DNA of 64,000 nt from Diadophis punctatus similis (taxonomy: Eukaryota; Chordata; Lepidosauria; Squamata; Dipsadidae), in contig JALIGW010000062.1 of assembly GCA_023053685.1 (NCBI GenBank), positions 1,595,501 to 1,659,500 on the forward strand, written 5' to 3'. A model generated the notes under the pieces. The model was not told the origin of the DNA. It made no database searches and saw only the letters and a program-made list of their open reading frames with translations. This document shows, one piece after another, positions 20,181 through 30,840 of this stretch. Made by a program: the position numbers and the translations under genes. Each line of letters opens with the position of its first letter. Position 1 is the first letter of the stretch.

Positions 20181-22035
20181 TAGGTAGACACGTAACATCC
20201 GTGTTATATTAAAAGAATTTCCTATGGAATCTTTGGTGCACAATCAAGCCCGAAAATGGGATTGCTTCCAGCGTGGCTCACATGGGAAAAAAAAATCTAG
20301 GCACACCGTCTTTTTTTCTAACACTGTTGTCAAGCCAACGTATCACAAGAAGATTGGATGCATTTGATGGGTCCATATGCAAACTGTTAAAATAAACTTA
20401 GCAGCAGCAGCAACATTGGTCCATATGCTAATTAAGAGAAATACTGGATTTCTTTATCCTGGGCATTGCTTATGGTTCCTACTCTCCCAGAGTCATGCAC
20501 TATTATGTTATTACCCGATGGGTAATTAAAGAAATCAGTCTGTCACAAATTAAGCAGCAATAAATGCTCAGGCACAAAAAAACCCATTGCTTTGGGTAAG
20601 ATAAAACTAGATTTTGAAATGGTGTGCAATAGGTCAGATGCCCCAGGCTTGGTGGAATGGTGGCCTGACAACTGTAAGAGCCACCCGTCGCCTGCTAACG
20701 CCACATCGTCCCAACAAACACACACACCCCCTCCACTCCACTACCATGTCTCTAAATAAGTGCAAGAAACATGCTCTCCAGCCAGGAAGAAAGATATTTC
20801 TATAAACCATTTAAAGAAATAAATTCCTCTCCTGATGGCAACACATGAGGCTCCACGCTGGAGGAACTTAAATAGTATTTTCAGTTTGAGATGCTCTGGG
20901 ATCTGCCAGCTGGATTTTCAATCGTACCATCGCAAGAGAACAAACGGCAGTCTTTTTCATCCGTCTGCCTGTTGGACAGGGCCTGGACCAGATGTCCATT
21001 CTGGGCTCCGCAGGAAAGCTGCCTCTCATGCCAAGAAATCTTTGGATGGACTTGTGAACTTGTGGACCCAATTGTGAACAGCCTCGTGCAAGCAGTCCAA
21101 AAACTTGGATTTCCCAAAGTACCATTTTTAACAGTCCATTGCTTGTTCAAAATAAAAAATATATAAAAACGAGATTATTCAATCAGTTGCATGTGGCTGA
21201 ACAGTTATTATGCCTTTTCCTTCTGGGCTAGTGAGATCTGGCTTTTCCTGAGCATAGATGACAGAAGCATTTTATCAGCATTAGGAAATTGCACTGCAGG
21301 CTTCCATTGGCAACTGGCCCAGTTTAGATACAGCAGCCAATTGGATGGTGAACACGTGATTTTTCTTTTTAAGACAAAACGCTCTTGATGCTACCTCCCT
21401 GTTTGGTCCTTGTTATTCTGGGGGAGTTGACTGATGAATCTTTCTGACGATCAGTCAACTCTCTTTTACAGGAAAAACAATTGGGGGCCTTTCCAAGCCC
21501 CCACCCCGATACACACACCGCACACAAAAACAGGCCTTTTCATTACCTGCACATGTTGATTATGAACTAATTCCATGGAGTGTATGATGGGCTTCACACA
21601 TTTTATAGGCTGTGTTTTTATCACACACACATGTTGTAGGTATATGTGTGTGTGTGTGTATGGCTAGGGTGTTTATTTAGGTCTGTGTGTCTGCCTAGAA
21701 AGCTATAAAGGAAGAACAGGAGCTAAATGCTTTAAATGGATAAAACTATGGTTTGTTAAAGAAAGCACCATTGACAGGGTTGTAAATCATGTTATCATAT
21801 GAATTATGGTTTACAAAATGACAAGATGTGTCTTCATACTAAATGCAAGGAAAACACACTGGTTTAATGTAATGTGTTACATTACATTATAAAGTATGTA
21901 CTTTATATATTTCTGCTTTTAGCCTGGAGATATTGTTGAAAAATCTTCTTTCTAAACTAGCATTACTATCATGAATGCCTACCTTCCAAGATTGTTGTGG
22001 ACCATGAAACCGATGAGTGCATGTTGTTTATATAA
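20181..22035. other. longest unique stretch of the left half
   Basis: No transposon family recognised apart from TG/CA runs at about 21625-21660. Reading frames are short and have no recognisable domains. This may hold conserved non-coding sequence, but I cannot judge that here. Confidence 0.4.
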
Positions 22036-22039
22036 CAGA

Positions 22040-22108
22040 ATAACACAGTAAGAAGAGACCTTCCAGGTCTTCTAGTCCAACCCTCTGCTCAAGTAGGAGA
22101 CCCTATAC
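22040..22108 (-). mobile_element. CR1 3'-end remnant, minus strand
   Basis: GAGACCTTCCAGGTCTTCTA then CCAACCCTCTGCTCAAG and GGAGACCCTATAC are the CR1 tail. The composite element inserted at its CCCTATAC. Confidence 0.75.
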
Positions 22109-23283
22109 TAAAGTGACCAGATTTTTTTTTTTAAGCGGGACGGGGGGGCGGGCCCGCCTCGGCGCCATTTGAATTTTGCCCTCTGCGCATGTGCAGAACG
22201 CTGCGCATGCGCAGAGGGCAAAAGTCAAGAGCTGAGTACGGGGCACGGGGCAGGGCAGGCAGGACGGGGTGCCGGGTTGCAGGCCGGCAGCGGCGGAGGG
22301 TCGCTTGAACTCGCTTCCCGCCGTGGACCGCGTTCACGCGCGGCGGCGGCAGCAAGCCGGGAGCGCTCGCCTGGAATTGGAATCAGCGAGCAGCTGGGCA
22401 TCGGGGCTCTTCCCCCGCCTTCTCCATCCTCCAGGGTCGCCACTGCGGGGGTTCCGTCTCTCCGGTGGTGCCTGCGTTGGAAGGGAAGGGGGGGAAAGAA
22501 AGGCAGCCTGCGGGGCTTGGCACGGCTGGGAGTTGCGAGGCGGCGTAGCAACCGGGCTGTTCCTCCGGGTGTGCTAAAGTGCTTGAGTTTTTTCTCTCTC
22601 ACACACACATGCACAACCTTCCAACGACCGGGAAGTCGTGCTGGGAGATCCAGTCTGACCCGGTCGTTGGAAGGTTGTGCATGTGTGTGTGAGAGAGAAA
22701 AAACTCAAGCACTTTAGCACACCCGGAGGAACAGCCCGGTTGCTACGCCGCCTCACAACTCCCAGCCGTGCCAAGCCCCGCAGGCTGCCTTTCTTTCCCC
22801 CCCTTCCCTTCCAACGCAGGCACCACCGGAGAGACGGAACCCCCGCAGTGGCGACCCTGGAGGATGGAGAAGGCGGGGGAAGAGCCCCGATGCCCAGCTG
22901 CTCGCTGATTCCAATTCCGGGCGAGCGCTCCCGGCTTGCTGCTGTCGCCGCCGCCGCTCACCCTTCAACAGCCAATCAGCGTGGGGCGCCGACAGCAGCG
23001 ACGTCATCTCTCCGCGCCCGCCTTGCAGAGAGAAAGGCATGGGTGGGTGTTTTAAGGTGACCAGATGTCCCGATTTTGAGAGGGCCTGCTGCTGCTGCTG
23101 CTGCCCCTGCGGCTGGGCCCAACCTGGCCGTCCTCGAGTGCCTGCAGGCCGATTTTTTGAAAGAACGCCCTAGTCGGGCATTGTTTTAAAAAATCGGGAC
23201 TTTTTAAGAGGGCGGGCGGGACGCGGGACAAATGATTAAAAAGCGGGTCTGTCCCGCCAAAATCAGGACGTCTGGTCACCTTA
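22109..23283 (+). mobile_element. 1,175-bp composite hAT-like family A element, 8-bp TSD
   Basis: Outer ends TAAAGTGACCAGA and TCTGGTCACCTTA are flanked by the exact duplication CCCTATAC (22101-22108, 23284-23291). The right 231 bp (23053-23283) is a complete copy of the family A MITE with its own left TIR, so one element sits inside the end of another. The middle is a giant hairpin (about 22338-22963, arms near 300 bp, 26-nt spacer). The same composite occurs inverted at 58637-59812. No transposase; long GC-rich frames here are by-products of the palindrome. Confidence 0.9.
22338..22963. repeat. long perfect-type inverted repeat inside composite element
   Basis: Arms meet at GCACAACCTTCCAACGACCG and its complement around a spacer centred near 22648, and can be followed outward to GGCGGCGGCAGCAAGCCGGG / CCCGGCTTGCTGCTGTCGCC. 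A transcript would fold into a dsRNA hairpin of about 300 bp. Confidence 0.85.
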
Positions 23284-23289
23284 CCCTAT

Positions 23290-23420
23290 ACCTGTGATGG
23301 CAAACCTATGGCACCCGTGCCACAAGTGGCACCCGCAGCCATATCAGTGGGCATGCGAGCTCAGGTCTGGTGCGCATGTCTGTGCCAGCCAGCTGATTTT
23401 CGGGCCTTCTGGGCACCTGA
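23290..23420 (+). mobile_element. truncated hAT-like family B element
   Basis: CTGTGATGGCAAACCTATGG left end and GGGCATGCGAGCTCAGGTC body, losing similarity after about 23420. It abuts the TSD of the composite element. Confidence 0.6.
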
Positions 23421-23517
23421 TTGGTTGGTGGATCGGCCTTCCAGAATATCTCCAATCAGCTGTTCCAGGCTGCAGGGATTGCCACAGATCATCGCTGCCT
23501 ACGTGCCTTGCGTTTTC

Positions 23518-23602
23518 GGCTACATTCGGTGTATAAGACACACCCAAATTTTCACCCCCTTTTGGGGGGGAAGTGCATCTTATACTCCAAAAAATACGGT
23601 AA
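23518..23602. mobile_element. short MITE with GTGTATAAGAC / TCTTATAC ends
   Basis: ATTCGGTGTATAAGACACACC and GCATCTTATACTCCAAAAAA form a partial inverted repeat around a C- and G-run centre. A repeat of this type is widespread in amniotes. TSD not resolved. Confidence 0.5.
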
Positions 23603-23609
23603 GTACAGG

Positions 23610-23945
23610 ATTTAGGAACAGCACCTAAATTGCTGGTCCACTGGAAGTCAACAAGCAGTGCAATGGAACAGTTAAAAAGCTTGGATGTGGTGTCTAAATC
23701 ATAGAAGGCTTTTAGACCATGGGTGACTTGCCTGGGCTGCTTTGAGTGAAGCCCCTGGCTTAGACCATCCTTGGAGGACTGAATCCAGTTCTTTGCGTAG
23801 CTCTTGAAAAAGGAGATGGAGAACATGAAGCGAGTTGAGATGAGGACTTCCAGGATGCTAAGGGTCGGAAAAGAGGCCCCTAGAGGAAAGTTCAACCAGC
23901 CCGCGTAGATGAAAAGGTGGAAGGTGAAGTATAGCAGTAGTCTGC
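23610..23945 (-). other. unexplained open frame with a hydrophobic segment
   Basis: On the minus strand a continuous frame from about 23930 contains the hydrophobic LLLYFTFHLFIYAGWL, then a polar half including FFKSYAKNWIQSSKDG. It lies between a family C MITE and a short MITE and matches no repeat in the window. An AG acceptor-like CAGCAG precedes it. It could be an exon or pseudogene of a membrane protein, or chance. I cannot assign a family. Confidence 0.3.
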
Positions 23946-23956
23946 TGCTCTAAAGC

Positions 23957-24155
23957 AGGGGTGTCAAATTCAAGGCCGGTGTGCCGGATTCGGCCCACGG
24001 GGTGCTTAAATCCGGCCCCTGGGGCCGGCCTGGAAAGATCAATTCTGCATGCGCAGAAGCTCCGTGGTGACGTTCTGCCAGGTGGGTGGAGCCTCCCGCC
24101 ACAGCTGCTACTGGTTCGCCCAAACCGGGCCAAACCAGTAGGAACCCACCACTGG
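23957..24155 (+). mobile_element. family C MITE start joined to a family F end
   Basis: CAGGGGTGTCAAATTCAAGG at 23957 is the family C left end (compare 48195). From about 24080 the GGTGGGTGGAGCCTCC...AGGAACCCACCACTGGC part is the family F right end. The two are truncated against each other. Confidence 0.55.
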
Positions 24156-24159
24156 CGTG

Positions 24160-25270
24160 GCCCTTTTTTGGCTGGCAGAGTGCTGCTGGAGGCCGGGGAG
24201 GCTGAAACCAGGCAGCAGGGAGAAATGAAGAAAGAGATTCTGGCTGTCTCTTTAGCAAACAGACAAAACTAGCTAAGCACAGGAGTTGGTGTTGGTGAAA
24301 CAATTGGCCCAGGACTGAGGGGCTGTTGCCTTAAACATCTTCTCTTCTTTTCCTGCATCTGCTTTAAAACAATACTTTTTGAAAAGTTAAGGTTTTAAAA
24401 AACGTTGGTTCTCTGGTTCCCACATAACGTTCCCATCCATTTCAACATTTTTTTATTTCTTGGCTTTACATTCAAAATTTTCCGTCTCTCCTCCCTCATT
24501 TTAATGCCCTCACCAATCACTTTGAAATCATGGCTGCTGTGGGCATAATATTTCTAAATAATTCATGATCAGGGGTTTAATTCTCCTGAGAGCCCACCAG
24601 CATTAGAAGCAGTTACTAATTCAGACCATGTTCCTTAATTTTTTTTAAAAAAGGACACTTTTGTTGTTGCTTGTGTGAGCATTGGTCTGTGGGTGAGGGA
24701 TTGTTGTGGGCAGACTTTGCTCAGCATTTGAATCTTCCCTTCTTGAAATAGTAATTTTTCATCTCTCTCGTCCTTGCTCTAACCAAAGTATAATTAATTA
24801 CTGTCAGCTACCTGCCCCATATTAATACTTTCAGTATATTAAAATGGGGCAGAATTAAAATGTTCATTATGCATTTCCTTGAGCCCTGTTTCATCCCCAG
24901 CACAGCTTCCTTCTCCTTCCAATTATTCTGGAGGAACTGCATTGGCATAAACCTCCACCGACAGAAACATGAACCATTAGATAGTGTGTGAAGCTATAAA
25001 TACAGTCATATTTATTTCTGAGCTACAATATTGCAGTTATATTACTCTTCTATTGCAGCTGAGCACTCAGCTCAATTTTCCCATCTGCCCCTTGCTTAAA
25101 GTTCTGGAAGCCTCAGTTTGCAACCTGTATCTAATTTTTCAAATATCAAGTGGTTTTTTTTTAATTGTTTATGTGGTTCTTTCCCCTTCTTTTCTCCTTT
25201 TATTCAGAGCTAAGGTAGCTCTTCAAAGCTTCTTGGATGGCATTAGATCTTAAACCCGGAGAACAGCATG
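24160..25270. other. unique sequence, nothing recognised
   Basis: AT-leaning, no supported gene or repeat. Confidence 0.4.
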
Positions 25271-25275
25271 TCAAA

Positions 25276-25500
25276 CAATGTGGTGGCACAGTGGTTAGAA
25301 TGCAGGATTGCAGGCTAATTCTGCCAACCATCAGCAGTTCAACCCCTGACTGGCTCAAGGTTGACTCAGCCTTCTGTCCTTCTGAGGTCGGTAAAATGAA
25401 GACCCAGATTGTTGGGGCCAATAGGCTGACTCTGTAAACTGCTTAGAGAGTGCTGTATAGCACTTTGAAGTGGTATATAAGTCTAAGGGCTATTGCTATT
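25276..25500 (+). mobile_element. Sauria-type SINE, diverged
   Basis: ATGTGGTGGCACAGTGGTTA head, GATTGTTGGGGCCAA body, TGGTATATAAGTCTAAGGGC tail; several differences from the other copies. Confidence 0.85.
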
Positions 25501-25522
25501 TATCTATTTCTATGTCTGCCTG

Positions 25523-25552
25523 CCTGCCTGCCTGCCTAGCTTGCTAGCTAGC
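25523..25552. repeat. short (CCTG)n and (TAGC)n runs
   Basis: CTGCCTGCCTGCCTGCCTAG followed by CTTGCTAGCTAGCTA between two SINEs. Confidence 0.8.
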
Positions 25553-25555
25553 TAT

Positions 25556-25762
25556 GAGCCGTGGTGGCTCAGTGGTTAGAATGCAGTATTGCAGGCTAAT
25601 TCTGCCAACTGCCAGCAGTTTGATCCTGACCGGCTCAAGGTTGACTCAGCCTTCCATCCTTCCGAGGTGGGTAAAATGAGGACCCAGATTGTTGGGGGCA
25701 AGAGGCTGACTCTGTAAACCGCTTAGAGAGGGCTGTAAAAGCACTGTGAAATGATATATAGG
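25556..25762 (+). mobile_element. Sauria-type SINE, tail truncated
   Basis: GAGCCGTGGTGGCTCAGTGG head and AACCGCTTAGAGAGGGC tail, ending at AAATGATATATA; it runs into a family I TIR remnant (ACTTACAACCAG). Confidence 0.85.
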
Positions 25763-25899
25763 AAATCCACAACTTACAACCAGAATTGAGTGTGAAATTT
25801 GTTAAGTAAGATTGGCCATCCTGAGGAGAAGAGTTGAAACAGTTTATGTGAGGGATGTGAGGGATCTGTAGATTTTTTCTAAACTCTTGTTCTGATATT

Positions 25900-26362
25900 A
25901 GATTAGATTAGATTAACAGAGTTGGAACGGACCTTGGAGGTCATCTAGTCCAACACCCCCCCCTGCCGAAGCAGGAGACCCTACACCACTTTTGACAAAT
26001 GGCAGTCCAGCCTCTTCCTGAAAGCCTCCAGGGATGAAGCTCCCACAACTTCTGAAGGCAACTTCTGTTCCATCGGTTGATTGTTCTCATTGTCAGAAAA
26101 TTTCTCCTTATTTCCAGGTTGAATCTCTCCTTGATCAGTTTCCATCCATTGTTCCTTGTCTGGTGCTTTGGAGAACAGCTTGATCCCCTCCTCTCTGTGG
26201 CAGCCCCTCAAATATTGGAAGACTGCTATCATGTCTCCCATGGTCCTTCTCTTCACTAGACCAGCCATGCCCGGTTCCTGCAACCGTTCATCGTATGTTT
26301 TAGCCTCCCCTAATCATCCTGGTTGCTCTTCACTGCACTTTTTCTAGAGTCTCAACATTAGC
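25900..26362 (-). mobile_element. CR1 LINE 3' end, minus strand
   Basis: CAGAGTTGGAACGGACCTTG at 25918, then the complement of the CR1 C-terminal coding region; the minus frame 25981-26283 contains FQYLRGCHREEGIKLFSKAP. One internal deletion near 26165. Confidence 0.88.
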
Positions 26363-26954
26363 TGGGAAATAGTTGGTAAGTCTCGGCGTGACTCTCCTTG
26401 TGGTCTCTTTTCCTTTTCTCCATTCGCCCACAGGTGGCTTTCTGAATCAGCTCGCTGGCTGATAACAGCCGGTAAACTTGTAGGGGCTGTGACGGAGCTC
26501 AAGAGAGTGGCCAAAATGAACAGGAAACAGGAAGCTGCTGGAAAGCTAAATGTTGGGGTATTCTATGGAAGGCAGGCTGATTGCAGTTGTTCTTTCTGCA
26601 GTCCTTACTATTCGCTGGAGTCTGTACCTGTCCTGTTTGGTTGCTGGGCCAAACCAGAGAGTTATAGAAGCACAGATGACAAACTCAATATTTTTTCTCT
26701 AAAACTGTGTCAACAGCTCCTGGGGCAGCATCAACTTCCTGAGTTGACACAAGAAGGACATTCTTTGCTGTGCTTCTTAATAATTCTAATATTAGGTGTC
26801 CATTTTAAATCCTGGGAGATTATAACTTGAAGGATTCTATGTGCTGAGACTGTGCTGTCGAATATCATAAGAAGTGGTTTATTAAATCCACTCTCATCTC
26901 TACAGTTTTAAGCATGTTCAACTCCAGATTGTTCCGGCTGAACAACAGAGCTAA
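26363..26954. other. unique sequence
   Basis: No supported gene; one open frame of about 110 codons (26489-26830) has no recognisable domain. Confidence 0.4.
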
Positions 26955-27117
26955 TTGTCCCAAAGGTGCTTTTTTCAGGAGGCAACTGGACTTTCTTGTT
27001 TTTTCTTTTGGAGACGTTTTGCTTCTCATCCAAGAAGTTTCTTCAGCTCTGACAGGATAGTGGGGGATGGTAGGATGGTTGCCAGCTGTCTGCAAGGAAT
27101 ATAAATCCTTCCATTCC
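26955..27117 (-). mobile_element. hammerhead-type repeat, minus strand
   Basis: Reverse complement runs from the stretch before the core (CCTGTCAGAG) through CTGAAGA, stem II with one mismatch, GCAAAACGTC and on to CACCTTTGGGAC. Joined to a plus copy at about 27117. Confidence 0.8.
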
Positions 27118-27330
27118 CCACTATCCTGCCAGAGCTGAAGAAACTTCTTGAAGGAGAAGTGAAATGCCTTCAAAGAAAAACAAGAAAGTCCAGTTGCCTC
27201 CTGAAAAAGCACCTTTGGGAGAACCAGGACCTGGATGACTGAGAATCTCTACAGACTTTTAGCTACACAGTTTGGGATGAACACCCTTTGGATGGTGGTG
27301 GGAGTAGGAATGGATTTCCAGAGGGTCAGA
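27118..27330 (+). mobile_element. hammerhead-type repeat, plus strand, plus start of next unit
   Basis: CTGAAGA at 27131 with stem II ACTTCT/AGAAGT, GAAATGCC, then the tail to CTCTACAGAC at 27259. It continues with the next unit's beginning (TTTTAGCTACACAGTTTGGG to GATTTCCAGAGG), so it derives from a head-to-tail dimer. Confidence 0.8.
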
Positions 27331-27377
27331 GTCAGGTGTAGGAAGTTTGGTTGCTGTTGGTATATCTGGGATAGGGA

Positions 27378-27696
27378 CAGAGGTGGTATTCAGCCGGTTC
27401 TGACCGGTTCTGGGGAACCAGTAGGAGAAATTTTAGGTAGTTGGGAGAACTGGCAAATACCACCTCTGGCTGGCCCCGTCCCCATCTATTCGCTGCCTCC
27501 CGAGTCCCAGCTGATCAGCTGGGTCTTCTTTTGTTGCCCTGCACAGGAGAACGGAGCTGGAAAGCAGGTTAGTGGGGTGGGGAGGGAATGGGGATTTTGC
27601 AGTAACCTTCCCCCAGGAGTGGGGAGGGAATGGGGATTTTGCCACCAAGCCACACCCACAGAACCGATAGTAAAAAAAAATTGAATCCCACCAGTG
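27378..27696 (+). mobile_element. MITE family E with 8-bp TSD
   Basis: CAGAGGTGGTATTCAGCCGG at the left and TTGAATCCCACCAGTG at the right, flanked by the exact duplication GATAGGGA (27370-27377, 27697-27704). It has an internal duplication of GGGAATGGGGATTTTGC. Confidence 0.88.
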
Positions 27697-27704
27697 GATA
27701 GGGA

Positions 27705-28430
27705 AGATAGTGAGTGGTAGATGACAGTGGTCTCCTCTCAGATCTACAGTAGAACACTTTCAGGTCATCTGCCAATTGATGATTCTCTTCAGTAAGGAAG
27801 GTCATACTGGAAGTTCATGGATTCCAAGGAAGGAACCCTTCATCCCCCCCTTTACTAAATATCAAACCCCCCAAAGTCTGTGCTCTGGCTTTTGGGGGGC
27901 TGGTAAGATGGTTGGTGTGGTTCATTACCCCATAGGTAAGTAAAGATGAGAGCCAGGGGTTATTGGATTTCAATTGCAAAACTACAAAGACAGCGAAGTA
28001 CAAGAGATTTCTGTATCTTTTGGCTGCTATTTAACGATCATTCAGATGACAGACTGTGATGTTGACTTCAGTTGTTGGTCAGTGGCATTTCTGAGATCCC
28101 CTCACCTCTCCTTCCCTTTCAGCTTTGATCTTACCTGGAAGGAAAGCTGTAATAACATCTGAGTTATTGCAAAGCCAGAAAGTATCAGAAAGTTCAACTG
28201 AATCTTTAATGCACCTTGAACTCAGCCCAGAGTGACTTAAAATGACTTGATTTGATACCTCTAAGAGCCTTTATTAGGACTTAGTGGTGATATGGGTGGC
28301 AAAATGTTCCAATTTTTCCTCTCTTATTGCATCCCCGGATTCGCACCCGGCCGCCCTGTTTAAGGTAACTCACTCCCTTCTTAACATAGAGGGAAAGGAG
28401 GAACCTTTACAGGGTAGAGCTGAGGAATTT
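27705..28430. other. unique sequence
   Basis: Nothing recognised. Confidence 0.4.
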
Positions 28431-28866
28431 GTTTGTATTTGTATTTGTTTATTTTGTCAAGCATAAATGAATATAAGCAAAGTACAAACAGTAAAACATG
28501 ATTGAATATATATATATAATATTACAAGCATGAATAAGAGTAGAAGAGGTATGAATATATGGGTACATTAGGACAGGAACGGTAGGCACGATTGTGCGCT
28601 TATGCACGCCCCTTACTGACCTCTTAGGAATGGGGTGAGGTCAATGGTAGATAATAAGAGGTTGAAGTTTTTGGGGTTTGGGGAAGAAAATACTGAGTCA
28701 GGTAAAGTGTTCCAGGCGTTGACAACTCTGTTGTTGAAGTCGAATTTTTTGCAATCAAGTCTGGAGCGGTTTACATTAAGTTTGTATCTATTATGAGCTC
28801 GTGTATTATTGCGGTTGAAGCTGAAATAGTCGTTAATGGGTAGGACATTGAGGCGGATAATTTTGT

Positions 28867-29295
28867 GAGCTACACTTAGGTCAGATCGAAGGCGGCGGAG
28901 TTCTAAATTTTGAAGTCCCAAAATTTCTAGTCTGGTTTCATAAGGAATTCTGTTGTGAACAGAGGAATGTAATACTCTTCTGGTGAAGTATCGCTGGACA
29001 TTCTCTTTTTTTTGGGGGGGGGGGTGAATGCAATTTCCGAGTTTTTATTTTGTTAAAATAATCTTTATTCGGTTTTTAAACTTTAAAAAAAAAACATACA
29101 TAATAACACACAACATCAAAAAGAAAAAAGAAAAAAGAAAACATTAAGAAAAGGGGGAGCTACACTTAGGTCGGATCGAAGGCGGCGTAGTTCTAATTTT
29201 TCAAGTCCTAAAATTTCAAGTCTGGTTTCATAAGAAATTCTGTTGTGAACAGAGGAATGTAATACTCTTCTTGTGAAGTATCTCTGGACATTCTC
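28867..29295. repeat. 139-bp direct duplication around an A/T-rich insert
   Basis: 28867-29005 and 29157-29295 are the same LINE coding segment with about nine differences. Between them lies a G-run, TTATTTTGTTAAAATAATCT and a long A-rich tract. Confidence 0.8.
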
Positions 29296-29312
29296 AATAG
29301 TGTTAATTTCTG

Positions 29313-29503
29313 ATACCCCCCAAGTATGTATGTTGCTGAATGGATGTTGTTGCTTTTATACTGTTTTTTAAATTTTGTATTGTTTTTTAATTTTATGAAA
29401 TTTTGTTTATTCTTGTATTTCTCTTTGTTGTACGCCGCCCTGAGTCCTTCGGGAGTTGGGCGGCATATAAGAATAACAAAATAAATAAATAAATAATAAA
29501 TAT
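29313..29503 (+). mobile_element. L2-type LINE 3' tail
   Basis: CCCCCCAAGTATGTATG to GCCGCCCTGAGTCCTTCGGG with a (AAAT)n end, nearly identical to the 3' UTR at 51910-52100. It splits the minus-strand LINE. Confidence 0.85.
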
Positions 29504-30120
29504 GTAGTGTGGGTTCCAGACAGATGAGCTGTATTCAAGAATCAGTCTAGCAAATGTTTTGTATGCTCTGGTTAAGAGTACAATGTTACCAGAGAAGAAG
29601 CTGCGCAAGATTAGGTTAATTACTCTTAATGCCTTCTTTGCTATGTAGTTGCAGTGGGCTCTGGCACTTAGATCGTTTGAGATGAGTACTCCGAGGTCCT
29701 TTACTGAGTGAGGATCATCATCAAGGTCATGATCATTAAGTTTGTATTTGGTGTTTTGATTATTTTTGCCAATGTGTAAAACTGAGCATTTGTTGATAGA
29801 GATTGGTAGTTGCCACTTGTTAGACCATTCAGAAATATAGTCAAGGTCTTTTTGAAGGGTTGCAGTATTGTCTGTGGTGTTGAAAAGTTTTACGTCATCT
29901 GCGAAGAGGACGCAGTTACTTTGTATAATATCACAAATGTCATTTATGTAAAGAATGAAGAGAGTGGGTCCTAAAACGCTTCCTTGGGGAACACCGCTGT
30001 TAACAGGTTCAGGGTTTGATAGAGATGATCCTATTTTAACCACTTGTTGTCTGTTTGACAGGAATGCAGTTATCCATTTATGTAGGGGGCCAGAGATGCC
30101 ATAAGATTTTAGTTTTAGGA

Positions 30121-30840
30121 GTTTGTGCAGTTTCTTTCGGATAAAGTCGCTCAGATTCAGATGGACCTGGACTCTGATTGGGCAGTTCAGGCTGAGATGA
30201 CAGGGGCAGATCTTAGTCCTATTTTATGGGAGGAATTTGAGCTTGCGACCCCTGAGGAAGTGGACAAGGCTATTGGAGCAATGAGCTCCGCCACTTGTTT
30301 ATTGGACCCATGCCGCTCCTGGCTGGTTTCTTCCAGCAGGGAGGTGACACGAGGCTGGCTCCAGGTTTTGATTAATACCTCCTTGTCAGGCAGTGATTTT
30401 ATATTGCCTGTTACATGTATATGCAGGGAGCTGCATCCCTATCTAATATAATGGTTTATTCCTGAGCACATGATTAATATGTTCCTAGTACGCATGTGTA
30501 CATTCCTTTCTTTGATCCGTCCTTCTATTTCAGCTTCTGTAAGAAGCAAGACGTGTTTTTATAGCTAAGATGTGATTAATGAGAATTTATTGTTTTTGTA
30601 CCGAAATAAATATTTTCTACTTAGAACTTTAAACTGCGGTTTCATTTCTAATGTCAGAGTTCCAGGAAAAGATCTATTTTGCCTCTGATGAGAGTTATTC
30701 TTATCTGTCACTCCTTGAGAGAGGGGTCTGTCCCGCTGTTGAAGGTTGCAGTGGTTAGGCCCCTCCTCAAGAAGCCTTCCCTGGATCCAGCAGAATTTAA
30801 GAACTTTCGTCCAGTCTCCAACCTACCCTTTCCATGGGGC
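30121..30840 (+). mobile_element. L2-type LINE reverse-transcriptase fragment, split by a solo LTR
   Basis: 30125-30408 and 30712-30840 read as parts of one ORF: the second reads PLLKVAVVRPLLKKPSLDP and NFRPVSNLPF, an RT palm-domain motif shared by L2 elements. The insertion between them is LTR family A. Confidence 0.75.
30409..30711 (+). mobile_element. LTR family A
   Basis: From TGTTACATGTATATGC to TTCTTATCTGTCA, with the signal CGAAATAAATATT near 30601. Similar over its length to 2846-3170. A clean TSD is not visible, perhaps because of later changes. Confidence 0.75.

Larger units (their letters stand above)
28431..30120 (-). mobile_element. CR1/L3-like LINE, minus strand, decayed and interrupted
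   Basis: Non-LTR reverse transcriptase remnant. The minus frame 29500-30043 reads SGVPQGSVLGPTLFILYIND and later LFADDVKLF, the conserved RT domain with its F-A-D-D active site. The frame 28613-28921 is the C-terminus (FNRNNTRAHNRYKLNVNRSR and VVNAWNTLPDSV). It differs from the main CR1 family. The 5' part is absent. Interrupted by an L2 tail (29313-29503) and by an A-rich insert with a flanking duplication. Confidence 0.88.

Noticed and set aside
22169..23060. Several frames of 100-180 codons in the composite element
   Set aside because: They are mirror images of each other, produced by the hairpin arms, and the same occurs at 58879-59753.
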